Below, piece after piece: positions 47,281 to 59,439 of a stretch of 64,000 nt of DNA. Numbering within the stretch: the first letter of the stretch is position 1; every line of letters starts with the position of its first letter. Source of the DNA: Hevea brasiliensis (lineage: Eukaryota > Streptophyta > Magnoliopsida > Malpighiales > Euphorbiaceae); NCBI RefSeq assembly GCF_030052815.1, contig NC_079503.1, forward strand, positions 61,298,735 through 61,362,734, written 5' to 3'. The position numbers and the translations under genes were made by a program. The notes under the pieces were generated by a model. The model was not told where the DNA came from and made no database searches. It saw only the letters and a list, made by a program, of their open reading frames with translations.

Positions 47281-47791
47281 AGGTAAGAAGAGCATAGAGC
47301 AGTGAGTAAATTTCTTTGAAGATACATTCAGATCAGCTCCAGGTATATCATAGGTATACCCATGTACATAGGTTTTGATGTATGCATGTAATAATATGTA
47401 TGTAAATTATTTGAGCAGTTGTATAAAAACTCTTGTAAAACATTTTGGTATGTAATTAAATGTAAATTATTTTAAATATAAAGTTGAGATTTCATTTACT
47501 TGAATAGTTTTGTATTATAAATTTTAAGTCTTGTAATCAATGAAATGTTTCTTTATGATGAGAGTAGTTTGAAAATGAATTGATTGTTTATTGAAAATTG
47601 AATTGTGAATTGAAATGAAGTTATTGAAGTTGTATTTGAGAAAACATATTGGGAGCATTTTCTTTTGCAGGATTGAAGAACTGTTTTCTCAAAATACAGT
47701 CGGCACTTTGTCGAAATTTTGAAAAAAATTTTATAACACCAGATTTTAATCGATGATTTAAATTTCACGAAAATTGTTTTAAAATCCCTTG

Positions 47792-47849
47792 TAGTATATC
47801 TAATGGGTTATCGGTAGGCGAAGTACGGTAATTCATTAGGTGTACTACG
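47792..47849 (+). other. U5 stem-loop of LTR B
   Basis: Arms GTAGTATATCTAATG (47792-47806) and CATTAGGTGTACTAC (47835-47849) pair at all 15 positions, two of them G-U. Loop TTATCGGTAGGCGAAGTACG. Confidence 0.88.
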
Positions 47850-47892
47850 GGATCATGTTGCATCTTACAGGGGAGTAGGGTGTGACACCACA

Positions 47893-48369
47893 GCCAAAGG
47901 TGGATTGGTGATTAATAAAGGCTGTCCAAAGGTACCAAAAGCAGGCTGAGGAGGAAAACTTTGGGATCAAGGATGCTTCACCATTTTTGGGGGTGATTTT
48001 GGCTTAACAGTTCCTGCCGAAGTTCAAACTATTTGTCCTTAATAAATACAGAGGAACAATAGACGCTCAGAGTCATGTGGAAAATTTCTAAATGATAATG
48101 ATGCTCCAAAATGTGAACAATTACCACCCTTACTGAGTATTCCCAACTACTTGACTATGCTAGCACAGAAGTGGTATTAGTGCTTCGCACTCGGGTCAAT
48201 CCAATGCTTCCACCAACTGCCACTGAGTTTAAGAATAAGTTTGTGTCCTACATTCCCTTGAAGAAGTTATCCTCGGACCTCCAAAAGGTCAAACAGTAAG
48301 AGGGGGAGTCATTGAGAGAGCACATTGCTTGGTTCAATGTCAAAGCGATTTAAGTGAACCTTAACCATG
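47893..48369 (+). pseudogene. Element F gag, second piece
   Basis: Readable in changing frames: QAEEENFGIKDASPF, LPKFKLFVLNKYRGTIDAQS with HVENF, then after frame breaks PPTATEFKNKFVSYIPLKKL-like and SDLQKVKQ, EGESLREHIAWFN. This is the capsid region of Tat-type gag. It ends at the insertion of E (TSD CCATG). Confidence 0.8.
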
Positions 48370-51300
48370 TGTAACACCACTCACCCGTCGATAGTGTAGC
48401 TGAGTAAGGCGTGTTACATTCAGTGCCAGAGCAACCTATCCTGTCTTGTCAAGTATAATATTAATTTAATTATATTATCTTACATGTAGAAATTTCTTTT
48501 TTTATCGCATCTTATTTTTGTGGAGACCCAGATAGAGTCTCCTATGTTTTATTAGTCTTTGGCGGGTGTAGACTAATTACCTGTTAAAATAAGTTCATAT
48601 TTATCTCATGTTTCTATATGTCATATCATAACATTTCTGCTCATACAATTTCAAGGAAATGTAAGTTTCATTCATTCATTCATATAAAATTCATATACAA
48701 AATTTATAATTTATTTACAACTCAAAATAATTTACATCGTTTACTTATATATAATAACCAAAATGCAAAATATAAATATACATGAGCCCTACTAAAAATG
48801 AACTGGTGAGGTGACACCGACCCTGTAGTAGATCTGATCCTCTCTATCTGTACTCTCCTACTACTGCTGCGGCTGCTGGTGCTTTCCTGTACCTACGCGA
48901 TGAAAAAATCTACGCGATGAAAAAACCAACGCGTTAAGCATTTTTGCTTAGTGGTGCAATAATTTGAAATAGAAACAATAAAATATTGAAATAATTGTCC
49001 ATATAAAATTTACTAAAATTTTTGAATTAATTTCATATTTATGAAACTTTAGAAGCAATAGATTATCAGGATCTTTTTGTTCATATATTTCATATTCAGT
49101 TTTATTAAATCCATGACAGTGATCTCTTCATATACTTATCTAAATTTAAGATGTGTTACTCATATCTATGCCCAAGTAACCTATGATAGAATATAAAGAC
49201 TAGATACACAGGAGTATACTAGTTAGACATCCGTATGTCTATCTAGTATACAACAGTCATGTCAGGCACTAGGCCAGCGGGTAGGCATAAGCCAGTAATA
49301 ATAATAGGCACTATGGCTAACGGGCAGACATAAAGCCAGTAGAACAATCATCTTAGACATATGTTGTCTGTCAATGATCATTCATGTGGGCAGTACTGCA
49401 ATCTGTAGTCCTTAATTGGTATACCAATCGATCCAAGCTATATAAATGAGTCTAGGTGTACTTTAAGCAAAATAATGTTATTTAATACTCATAGTTTCAT
49501 TGATTCATGTCATTTTCATGCTTAGCAAGTTATTATAATTTATTTCATCTCATATGCCAAATCATATTGGGAACCTTTCTTAAGGTCCAGGTTTAGTATT
49601 TTAGATTCACCTAGCAATTTGGCCAAAATGTGGCCCTTATTTGGCTATACTTTTTTCATGGAAGTTGTTCCTCTATATCTTGTCTTTGTTTTCTCTTTTG
49701 AATCATGTTATTTGAAGTTTTAGAACTCAACAAATAACCATAACTTATTCATTTCCTAATTCTGATTCCTTAAATAGGCAGATTTTAGAGTTACACTTTA
49801 CCTAATTAATTGAATATGTTACAGCCAAAACTAGGCCTAGTGTTCTTCATAGAAATTGTTACCCTATGTCTTATGGTCACTCAAAAATTTAAATTACAAT
49901 TTTCCAAGTTTTGTATAATTAATTATGACCAAATCACTAGCTTGGACTCAGGTACCCTGTGTCTTCAGGGTCCAAGTTCAGGTCAGTAGCTTTAACTCAA
50001 CTTTTAGGGTCCTTATATTCATAACTTGAGGACAATGTCTGAAACAAAGTTGGAGCCCTATTTCTCAAGGTTCCAGATCAGTATGGCTCATCCCAACTAG
50101 AGTTTCATAGTAGAAGATATACTATAAAAACTATTCTAGGGTCAAGTGTAATTTGGTCAAACTCCATATTTTGATGTGTTAATTTCTTCTAACCATTTGA
50201 CCTAGTTCCTTTGGTTTTTGGGTTTTGGTCAAAAGGCCAATATTGTATACCTATGTCTTATAAAAATATTTCCACTAGTTTCATTGCATTTGAATTTTTA
50301 TATACCAAGTTATGGCCATTTTGCCAAAGCTGGTCGGGTGGACTTATGTCCAGAAAATTCTGGGCAGAATGGTTTTGGTTAGTTTGGTGACCTCACTTTG
50401 GCTAGTAATTTCATTTGGTTAGGAGCATTTTGGGCTTGGTGCTCTCAATGAAAGTTGTAGTCCTATGTCTAATCTTTCCAATGACACAAAAATTAGGTCA
50501 TTTGGACCTGTCTAGAGAAAGTTATGGCCAAATGAACATGTATTTGGTCATTTTTCTAGGTTCAGTGTTTAGATATCCAGATTGGGATAGTAAATTGGTC
50601 AAGCTTTAGAAAGAATCTGGGTATGGTTTCTTCATGAAAAATGAGGTATTTTGAGTCTAGTTTCACCTCCAATTAGCCTCATACCAATTGGAGTTACACA
50701 ATTTCAGTTATAGCTAAAACAAAGCACTAGACTCATAGGTCCAAATTTCCTGCAAAGAACATGCACTCCCTATATTCATTCCTCCTTACTCCCAAACTAC
50801 AATTTGTCATTCATAGCACTTCTAAATCTTTTCAATCAGTCTCAATTTGATGAATTTCAAACAATTTCACAAAATCCTCAAATAGTTAGGTCAAAACCCT
50901 AGCTCAAGTTTTCAAGGTCAAGCTTACTCAATCCATACAACTTTCAATACATGACAACTCATTAAACATCATCACTAAACTAGTTTACATCCATAAAAAG
51001 CATCAAACTCCAATTAACCCATGGCTGCCAAAATTTAAAGTCCTATGTATCCAAGGTTTTCTTTTCACTTTCATAAAAATTTGACTTAGTTTGAGTGTTA
51101 ATAACTATTAAAGAAAAGAGGAAAGTCTTATAGTGCACTAACCTTTTTTGTGAGATTCCCAAGCTAGCTAAAACTTCACTATTTCCACTTCTTTTTGCTC
51201 CCAATATCTTCACCAAGATCAATTAGCAAATTTTTTTGTTTGGGTTTTGAGAAAATGTAGAGAAGAAGACAAGAAATTAAAGCTGGAGATGAAAGAAATG

Positions 51301-52025
51301 GAGGAAGAGCTTTCATGGAGTGGTTCGGCCAACAAGATGAAAATGAAGATTATGACTTTTTCTCTTCTTTAATTAGTATTTATCTTGTTCATTTATGTGT
51401 GTCAATTTTTAATTAGTCCAAATTTTCTTTTTAATTAGATCACCCCTATGTCATGCTTATGTAATAAGTAATATTTGAATTTTATTTCTTTTTTTTTTCT
51501 TTTCTTATCTTCTTTCTTTTACTTATTTTTAATTAAATTTTTAGCAATATTTATTCACATTTTAGGTCATATACCTCACTTACTTAAATGGAAAAGTTGG
51601 TCAAAAATCATCTCTGAAGGTGAAATGATCAAAATGCCCTTCATTAGGCTCATCGGGTTATTTTTATCTGTACCGATAAATAAATTTTCCTGAATTTTCT
51701 TTGATATTTCTAATGTCATTTATACCTCAATAAGCCTTTAATTAAGTCCCGAAAATTATTTCCTAGGGTTCCTCTCGGGTCTGGGATCGACAATTATCTT
51801 CACAGTCGCTTCCCAATACTGTCACTCATCGCTATGACTCTGGCTCATTTAACTCATTTACAATTATTTTCTTTTATTTTTCCTTGATTTTTCTTGATCT
51901 TTGTTCAGTCAATTTATGCCTCTTAACTCTAGTTTAACTGTAAATCCAAATATCCTGGCTGTCCGAACAGACCTTAGTCATTGAAACAGTAGAATGTACG
52001 GACTATCTAGAGTGAGGGTGTTACA
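48370..52025 (-). mobile_element. Solo LTR E (3.7 kb)
   Basis: Minus strand, starting TGTAACACCCTCAC at 52025 and ending GGTGTTACA at 48370. TSD CCATG at 48365-48369 and 52026-52030. Same superfamily as A-D and closest to G at its 3' end. Donor-like AAG/GTTAGT on the minus strand at 51142-51137, 884 bp from the LTR start. Twin stem-loop 48910-48951. It splits gag of F. Confidence 0.92.
48910..48951 (-). other. Twin stem-loop of LTR E
   Basis: Stem 1 TTAAGCA/TGCTTAG (48934-48940 with 48945-48951; the last pair is T-G). Stem 2 is weaker, CGCG/CGCG around an A/T-rich loop, and the CGCGATGAAAAAA segment next to it is duplicated. Confidence 0.65.
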
Positions 52026-52030
52026 CCATG

Positions 52031-52490
52031 AGACTGCATGTGAAGCTTTAAAGAAAGGGATAAGAAATGTGAAGTTTATCGACTCATTAATTAAGAACCC
52101 AGTAGTAGACTACTATTAGTTAATGGAGAGAGCTCAAAAGTACATCAAGTTGGACAAATGCAGACAACTAAAGGATGAGATTGAGAGCTTCATCAGGGAT
52201 AGTCACCTCAAAAAGTTTGCCTAGGATGACTGGAAGTCAAAGCAACGAGGAGCAAAATCATTCCGGATAAAAGAGATAATTATAAAAGATAAGGATAAGC
52301 CCATAGGTATTATAAATGTTATTGCAGATGGGCTAAAGGCGAGCAAAAATGTGAACAAGAGGATGATCAAGCAAAGCACAAGCCAGAAAATTCTATCGGT
52401 AGAGAAAGATATGTTGAGCAAGGATCTAAACATCTTTAGTCCAAATGATTAGAAGGCATCTCAACCTCATTCTGATGCTTTTGTTTTTTT
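52031..52490 (+). pseudogene. Element F gag, third piece
   Basis: CEALKKGIRNVKFIDSLIKN, then RAQKYIKLDKCRQLKDEIES and FIRDSHLKKFA: the C-terminal capsid part of Tat-type gag, interrupted by single stops. No CCHC knuckle could be read. From about 52260 the protease leader starts (INVIADG). Confidence 0.75.
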
Positions 52491-52493
52491 TTT

Positions 52494-52865
52494 ATGAGAA
52501 TGAACAAGTACACTGTCTGGCGAGTATTGATTGACACCAAAAGTTTAATGAATTTGCTCACTCTAGACGTTTTTGAAAAACTTGGATTGAAGAGAGAAAG
52601 TATGGCAAAAGTAATGTGTCCACTGGTTAGTTTAGAAGACAAATCAGTTGTTGTCCTCAGAACAATCAGCCTAAAAATGGTGCTGGGTGATAAGAAATTT
52701 AAAAGAGAAGTCTACATCGAGTTCATAGTAGTGCACATCCCATTATCATACAATGCAATTGTCAGTCAACTAGTGCTAAATAATTATAGAGTAATGATCA
52801 GTATGGAACAGATGTGCATGAAAATGTCTACCCCAGGAGGTATAGTAGTGGTACGAGGAAGCTAG
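52494..52865 (+). pseudogene. Element F protease
   Basis: 124 codons with the Tat-type retropepsin layout: WRVLIDTKSLMNLLTLDVFEKLGL, then SYNAIVSQLVLNNYRVMIS and MCMKMSTPGG. The catalytic DTG is DTK, so the key Gly is lost. Inactive. Confidence 0.83.
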
Positions 52866-53030
52866 AAGTTAGCTCAAGAATGCTATAAGCAATCCACAAA
52901 GGTAGTGACCCAAGTGACTTTACTAATCGAGCTATTAGAGAAGCCTAAAAGTCATATCAAGCTTGAGCCAGTAGACCCAGTGTCTAAAGTAGAGTAATCT
53001 GAGGGGAAGAAGGTTTGTTTAGGCTAGGTT

Positions 53031-54480
53031 TTGAAAGGAAGAAATAGAGAAGCTGTCATCCAAACTCTCAGAGATCAAATGAAAACCTTTGCATTGTCCT
53101 TAGAAGATATCAAAGGCATCAAACCAACTATAATGACCCATAAACTTAGCATAGATCCAGAGGCAAAACCAATCCAGCAGAAAAAAAAGCTATTTTGCAC
53201 CAAAATGCTAGGAGGTAATCACTAACGAAATTGAAAAGCTATTGGATGCAAGTTTAATGAAGGAGGAGAAATACCTCACCTAGGTAGCCAATGTCATCTT
53301 GGTCAAGAAGACAAATGGAAAATGGTGGATGTGCATGGACTACATAGACTTGAATAAAGCATGCCCCAAAGACCACTATCCATTCCTAATAATTGACCAG
53401 CTTGTAGATACAATGGTTAGGCATGCTGTAGTCTCTATGGTGAATGCAATTTCAGGATATCACCAGATCATAATGAACCTCAAAAATGAAGAAAAAATAA
53501 CTTTTATGACTAGTGTATGGTTTTTTTTATTTTTTTTGTTTTTTTTTTCTTTGCTACTGACCAATGCCATTTAGCCTAAAGAATAAGTGTGTAATATATT
53601 AGTGACTGGTAGACAACATGTTTAGAGAATTCAAAGGGCAAATGGTGGAAGCCTACTAGATAACATGATCATTAAGTCTAAAAGGCTATAAGACCATGCC
53701 CAGGACATCTCCAAAGCCTTTGGTGTTCTTGAAAAGGCAAGTATGAAACTTAACTTTGAATAATGTACTTTTAGTGTTAAGGCAGGGAGATTCCTCAGCT
53801 GTAAGATATTCAAGCAAGGAATAGAGGCAAACCTAGAGAAAATCCAAGCAATCATAGACAAATAACCACTGAGCAGTATCAAGGAAATCCGAAGATTGAA
53901 TGGAAAAATTACAGTGTTGGTCAAATTTATAAACTTCTTAGCTCAGAAATGTCAACCATTCTTTCAAGCATTAAAGACGAGGAAACAATTCAAATGGGGT
54001 ACAGAATGTTAGGTAGCCTTTAATGATTTGAAAAAGTTTTTATCTTCACCACCTTGCTAGATTCACCAAAATTGGGTGAGGTATTATTTTTGTATCTTAC
54101 AGTACCAAAGGAGACCATTAGCACTATCTTAGTTCGAAAAGAGGTAAGCGAGGAAGCACTAGTATGCTACACCAGTCAAGCACTAAAGGGTTTTGAGCTG
54201 AATTATCCAATCCTTCAAAAGCTCACCTTCGTGGTTCTTTCCAATGCAATAAAGCTCAAACCTTATTTCGAAGCTCGTATAATAGAGGGCAGAACAAATT
54301 ACCCACTAAAAAGAATTTTGCATAGGCTAAAAGCATCCAGACAATTGGCAATGTGGTTAGTGATATTAGGGGCACATTATATTTGTTATGTTCCAAGAAA
54401 TACTCTCAAAGCTCTAGTATTGGCAGATTTCATGGAAGAATTAGCTCCAATACTAAAGGCTAAGCAATTAGTTAAAGAAT
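53031..54480 (+). pseudogene. Element F reverse transcriptase
   Basis: Pieces in order: GIKPTIMTHKLSIDPEAKPI, KTNGKWWMCMDYIDLNKACP, PFLIIDQLVDTMVRHAVVSM (motif A region, with N for the usual D in MVNAISGYHQI), then a T-rich expansion (53519-53551) that replaces conserved sequence. The catalytic YVDD equivalent near 53656 is out of frame and reads Y-x-D-N. After it come KLNFEKCTF-like, KEIRRLNGKI and the thumb (QALKTRKQFKWG). At 54054-54482 the connection and RNase H-like region continues (GFELNYPILQKLTFVVLSNA). Confidence 0.85.
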
Positions 54481-54488
54481 AATGGAAT

Positions 54489-54880
54489 GTGTGGGAAAAA
54501 AGGACATCAAGTTTGTTAGGAGCTGGCATCAGGATAATTTTAGAGGGACCACTTAAAATTAAGCTAAAGTATGCTATGAAGCTAGCATTTCGAGCTAGTA
54601 AAAATGTTACTGAATACAAGGCTATATTGATGGCTTTTCGTATTGTTAAAGTGGTAAGAGTTCAAAAAGTAAACATCTTTAGTGACTTACAATTGGTTGT
54701 TAACTAATTGCAGGGAAATTATCAAGCAAAAGACCCAAACTTGGGAAAGTATAAGCTCAGGATCCAAAGCTATATAGCATAGGTCTGAGTAGACCATGGA
54801 GAAATGAACATTCTCTAAGTACCAAAAGGGGAGAACCAAGAGGTAGATTCCCTATCAAAGATGGAGGCTATAGGTGAGCA
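54489..54880 (+). pseudogene. Element F RNase H
   Basis: GAGIRIILEGPLKIKLKYAM, then ASKNVTEYKAILMAFRIVK and VNIFSDLQLVVN are the second, plant-type RNase H of Tat elements. TAA at 54705 cuts it; the continuation (KYKLRIQSY, ENQEVDSLSKM) is in other frames. Confidence 0.83.
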
Positions 54881-55089
54881 ACATTTGCCTTATCCAATTC
54901 TGTTCGAGGAGATCACAACAACAACAGTGGATGAGGAAGAGGCATTATCAATCAACATAGGAGACACATGGATGACTCCAATAGCCTATCAGATGATCAG
55001 TTAGAGGCAAAGAAAGTGATTCAGAAATCTGTGAAGTGCAATTTCATCGATGGTTGGTTGTACATGAGGTATTTTCTTTAACCATGACT

Positions 55090-56160
55090 CAAATGCATTA
55101 GCAAAGAAGATGGTTTGTTGGTCCTTCTTGAAATTCATAAGGGATTATGTGATAGCCACAAAGGGGCAAAAATGATTGCCAAGAAAGCATTCAGACAAAG
55201 TTTCTTCTAGCTAAGTGCAGTGCATGATGCCAAGGACCTAGTTTAAAAGTGCAAGAAGTGCCAAGAGCATAGTAATATCCCTTGCCTTCCAGCAAAGAAG
55301 CTCACCGCAATCAGTAGTCCTTAGCTATTCTTCCAGTGGGGCATTGACAACCTTGATCCCTTCCTAATAGCATCCAAGTCCCAATGGTATTTTATTGCCA
55401 CCATTGACCACTTCACCAAATGGGTAGAAGCCAAAAACAACACAATTTAACATAGCCGATCAAGCAACCACCTTCATTAGGTAGAATATTTTTTGCAAGT
55501 TTGGAGTCCCAAAAGTAATCATCACTAACAATGCTACTTAGTTTGTGAGCAAAAAGTTCAGAGAACTTTGCAATAATTGGGGCATTGACCTTCAGTTCAA
55601 CTCAACTTATCACCCGAAAATGAATGGGATGATTGAAGTCACAATCGAATAATACTCCAATTTGAAGAAATGATTGGACATGGCCAAAGGAAGCTGGCCT
55701 AATCATTTGCCTAACATCTGTGGGCTTATTGAACTGCACCAAGGTCAGCCACAGGAGAAACTCACTTTTCACTTGCATATGGATTAGAGCTGGTTATTCT
55801 TGCAAAAATTAGTATGTTATTAGCTTGGATAGAGCACCCTGAGGAAGTTGCACAAGAAAAAGGCCTGCGATTCAACCTTGACATTGTAAAAGAGCTAAAG
55901 GATTGAGCTTTTATCCGAATGGCACAGTAAAGACAGGTCAGCATGCATAATAGAAAAGTCAAAGGCTAAGCATTCATGATTGGAGACTTAGTGCTGAAAA
56001 GAGATGATATTACTGGTGGTGTTATCGAGGCTAGGAGATTAGGTAGTAACTGGGTCAGACCTTTTGTTGTTTCCAAATTTATGCACCCAGGGTCTTATAA
56101 GTTAGTTGAAGTCAATGGCAGAGTCTTACCCTGAGCTTGGAACATCTGTAACCTTTGTAA
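55090..56160 (+). pseudogene. Element F integrase
   Basis: Zinc-finger pieces (KCKKCQEH-like near 55245-55265), then core: QWGIDNLDPFLIASKSQWYF, DHFTKWVEAK, IFCKFGVPKVIITNNAT, and LQFNSTYHPKMNGMIEVTIE with the catalytic Glu. It ends with GVIEARRLGSNWVRPFVVSK and MHPGSYKLVEVNGRVLP in broken frames. Many stops. Confidence 0.83.
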
Positions 56161-56219
56161 TTATTATAACAAAAAGGAATTATTCAGTACATTTGTTTCC
56201 AAATAAAAAAAAAAAAATA

Positions 56220-56460
56220 AAAGTGCTTAGTAACTTACGGCAATAATTTGCTAGGCTACAAAATTAAAGGTGCTTAGCACACCTACAGCGATAGTACATT
56301 TTCAGCGATAGTCCACTTAGCTAAAAAATTAAGGGTAATCAGTCCATCTACGTCGATAGTTTTCCAGGCTAAAAACATTAAGGGTGCTTAACTAATCCAT
56401 AATAATAGTCTACCAGGCTAATAATTTGAAGGTATCTACCCATCTAAGGTAATAACCCCA
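56220..56460 (+). repeat. Degenerate ~60-bp tandem repeats after pol of F
   Basis: Four or five worn units built on GGCTAAAAAATTAAGGGTGC, TTAGC, CATCTACGGCGATAGT and TACC. Exact unit borders need a dot plot. Confidence 0.7.
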
Positions 56461-56489
56461 TAAACATAAGCTTGGGCAAATAAACTAAG

Positions 56490-57030
56490 CCATCACACTT
56501 GTGAAATATTCAACCAAAAACAAAATGCCTAGCTATGAATCTGAGCTATCATAATTTCACTCGATCAAAATGGTTTGAGTAATCGGGTGAAATCATTTTG
56601 AGATGCTCTTTTTAGACAAGAAATCTGAGCAAGATTATCAAATTAGAAGGATGTCTTTACCAAGTTTGAGGAATCGAGCTACTTTACTTGATTAAATTTC
56701 AGGTAATTCTTCTTGACCTAACGATACGAGCTATTTAATTTAGGCAAAGAGCTTGAGTTATACTACTTATTAAATTTTACTACAGATCATTTCGGTTGAT
56801 CAACAATTTGAGTTATGTGACTGTTTAAATTTCTCCTTCAAATTCCTTTTCCTTGGCTTGGAAAATTGAGCTATCCAGCCAAAATCTTTTAAGGTTACTT
56901 TTATCAGCCTTAGGGCCTGAGCAATCATACTCATTTAAAGTTTACAAATTACTTTTGTTCAACCTTTAGAATCAAACTATCTCACTTATGAAATTTCCTA
57001 AGAAACTGAGCTATTTTACTCAAACAAATT
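56490..57030 (+). repeat. Degenerate ~70-80-bp repeats, second array
   Basis: The phrase (A/G)AA(T/A)(T/C)TGAGCTAT with TTACTC and TTAAATTTC recurs about seven times (56541, 56675, 56745, 56805, 56865, 56920, 57005), with spacing of 60-135. It may be an old satellite-like array. Confidence 0.55.
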
Positions 57031-57189
57031 ATTTATCCTTTTTGGCTATGCAAAATGAAAACAAAGACCAAGGAATTGAGTTGGAAACTTTCATTCTTAC
57101 AAAGAATTTTAGGCAAGTGGGGCTACATCATCATTACCCCTTACCTGCCCATCACCATCCCCTTCTCCCTCGCCCCCCCTTATCCTCGC

Positions 57190-58740
57190 CGCTACTGAGC
57201 TAGTCAACCTAGAAGAAATCATCTCTTGGGTAATACTTTTCAAGCTCAGCCATTATATCATTTTGGGGTTTGACATATATATTTGCTAATTGTTTGTTAG
57301 TGGTGGTGAGCTCAACATCCATTTCTTTGATTTTAGCCTTTGGACTCTTGTTGTTCTCTTTTAATTCAACCACTTTAATGGCATGGCTAGCTTGGAATCA
57401 GCAAGTTTAGACTCGAGATTAGCAATTTTCTCCCAAGTAGTTTAGAGCTCCCTTTCCAGAATCTCAACTTTTTCTTTAGAGTGAGTGATGGCTTCCTTCA
57501 TCTTGGTACCCTTAGTAGTGAGTGAACCAATGTGACCCCTCAAGGCTTAGACTCGCTTCCGAAGAAGTTGATTGCAAGCAATTGTCTCCAGCTTAAGGCT
57601 AATGGCTAGAAGAGTGATCTCCTCATCATGCTCCTAATCCAATATTTCTTGGTCCAGAGGAAGAGTGTACTTTTTCCCAAACCAGCTAGCAAGCGAGTAA
57701 TTATCAACCACCGACTGTGCAGCGAGAACTTATTCTCTTGTATGAGCTGGTTGAGGAATGGGAACAGTTTCCTATTTGGCTGCTTTCTCAGGAATTGCAA
57801 GCTCTGCCGTGGAGGTGGGGGAGGAGTCAATGTGAATTATTTCTTGGCCAAGAGCGAAGAAGTCAGTGGACTCTCATCCTAAGTCAATTAGCAGAAGAAT
57901 CATATGCTTCGCTCAATGCTTGCTTTTCCCTTTCTTTTCCTTGATCAGTGCACTAACATCCTTCCTCTGCATGCTTGACATTTCTGCATGAATAGAAAAA
58001 TCTTAATAGGTAAAATTGTATGAGAGTCGAAGTAAAAGAATTTTACCATCTATGGGAAAGTTATTGTAATGATCAGCTGCCATAGAATCACTAGAGACAT
58101 TAGTGGCATACCGCCAATCTGATTCTATTTAGATCAGTTGGCTAATGGAGATCTTTCCTAGGTGAATGAGAGTTCTCCTCGAGGGTATGTTTCAGCTTCC
58201 CTTTTTCTTGTCAACGAAGTAGTTCCATGACATTCATATGCGCCGCGCGCCCCCACCCCCCTATTGCTTGTCCATCTTGTTTTCTATAAGGAAAAATCTA
58301 TCCTTTCATTTCCTCAAAGATGAAAGAGGAAGGTCTTTGAAAAGGCCCATCTATTTTTAAGCATGGAAATGCGAATACTCTTTGGTATCCCTCGTGTTCA
58401 ACTGAAAGAAGGCTACAAATACCCAAGCAGAAGCACACAAATTTTTCCTTGAGCACAACGCTCAGAAAGCAAAGTGAAATCTCTATGAATTTGGATGAAA
58501 GTGAGCAATTAAAAGTTGGTAGTAGGACAACACTTCAAGATTAAATGGATCGAGGGGCAATCTCAGACCAGCCTTCATTTATTCTTCATATATGGTAATT
58601 CTAGGGGGCTAAACAAAAGTACTGTCAGCTCATCTTGACTCTCTAGCAAGTGACATGTGGAAAAGGGTGGAGTTGATCTCGTGCAACTTGTTTCTTTTCA
58701 GGATCTCCCAACCATCTCACTGAGATGAGACATCAATCAC
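57190..58740 (-). pseudogene. Antisense extra ORF of element F (gypsy-type 'transposase_28'/PMD-like)
   Basis: On the minus strand, between pol and the 3' LTR. Readable sequence: PPRITIYEE, MKAGLRLPLDPFNLEVLSYY, LLIAHFHPNS (58500-58612), WVFVAFFQLNTRD, MGLFKDLPLSSL and RFFLIENKMDKQ (to about 58265). Further on there is a charged coiled-coil (KGTKMKEAITHSKEKVEILE; 57350-57540) and an end AELEKYYPRDDFF (near 57230). The N-terminal half matches the plant family annotated as 'putative gypsy type transposon'. Extra ORFs of this kind, in antisense, are known in Tat-lineage elements; their function is unknown. Numerous stops and frameshifts make it a pseudogene. The plus-strand frame 58751-59125 is probably the shadow of its leader. 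Confidence 0.75.
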
Positions 58741-59411
58741 TCTCGAAGGGATGATGGAAGCCGATGCACTCGCTAAGGGACCTTATGGGACTATAGCTTC
58801 GATGCTAGCCACCATATCCATAATCACATCATCTTTCTCATTGGTAGGGCCCACCACTTTAACATCTCCTTCAGTGCAATCATTAAGGGTATTAGAAATT
58901 GAAGTTGCCGAATTTTCCACAAAGTCATTACTATATACTAACACAGGTGACTATGGTGTGGCACTCGAAACCCCTTTCATTTCACTCACTCATTGTGTAA
59001 AAGGAAAAAGCGAAAAGAAGAAGAAATCAAGTAGTTACCTTGAAGAAAAGCTGAAGATGCCTATTGAAAAGGAAGAAATAGGAGCAATCGAGAGAGGAAA
59101 ACACGAAAGCATGAAGCGAGAATAGGGATAAGGATCGAGATGCCATATATATATATGGAAGTGGATTAGAGCAATAAATGTATAAATTTGTATTCTTGCC
59201 ATTGAAACTAGATCGTCAAAAAACGTTTGAGAATTTTTGAGGTAGCATTTAATGCATTGATGTCAAATCAAGGAGACTCTTGGAAGGAATATGCCATACA
59301 ACTATACTTTCAAGCCCTACGAGTAGTAAGTGTATGTGACATGTTGCAAGGTGGCACAAGCATAAAGAATGAGCCTACATCTGTCTCGAACCTAAAGATT
59401 CAAAGGACTCA

Positions 59412-59426
59412 GGGGGGGGGGGGGGG
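59412..59426 (+). repeat. G15 homopolymer
   Basis: Fifteen G in a row, then TGTGGGGGG. It stands where the polypurine tract and 3' LTR start of F would be expected, but that boundary was not proven. Confidence 0.7.
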
Positions 59427-59439
59427 TGTGGGGGGTGAG

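Larger units (their letters stand above)
47241..47887 (+). mobile_element. Solo LTR B, right part
   Basis: Continues B after C. Twin stem-loop 47242-47280 at its very start, AATAAA-poor AT-rich stretch, GAAGAACTGTTTTCTC block, U5 stem-loop 47792-47849, and the end GGTGTGACA at 47887, followed by TSD CCACA. Confidence 0.9.

Noticed and set aside
56220..56460. CRISPR-like array
   Set aside because: Repeats are worn and spaced by related sequence; nuclear plant DNA; tandem repeats of a retroelement explain it.
58751..59125. 124-codon plus-strand frame near the end of F
   Set aside because: No family signature; it lies opposite the leader of the antisense ORF and is better explained as its shadow.
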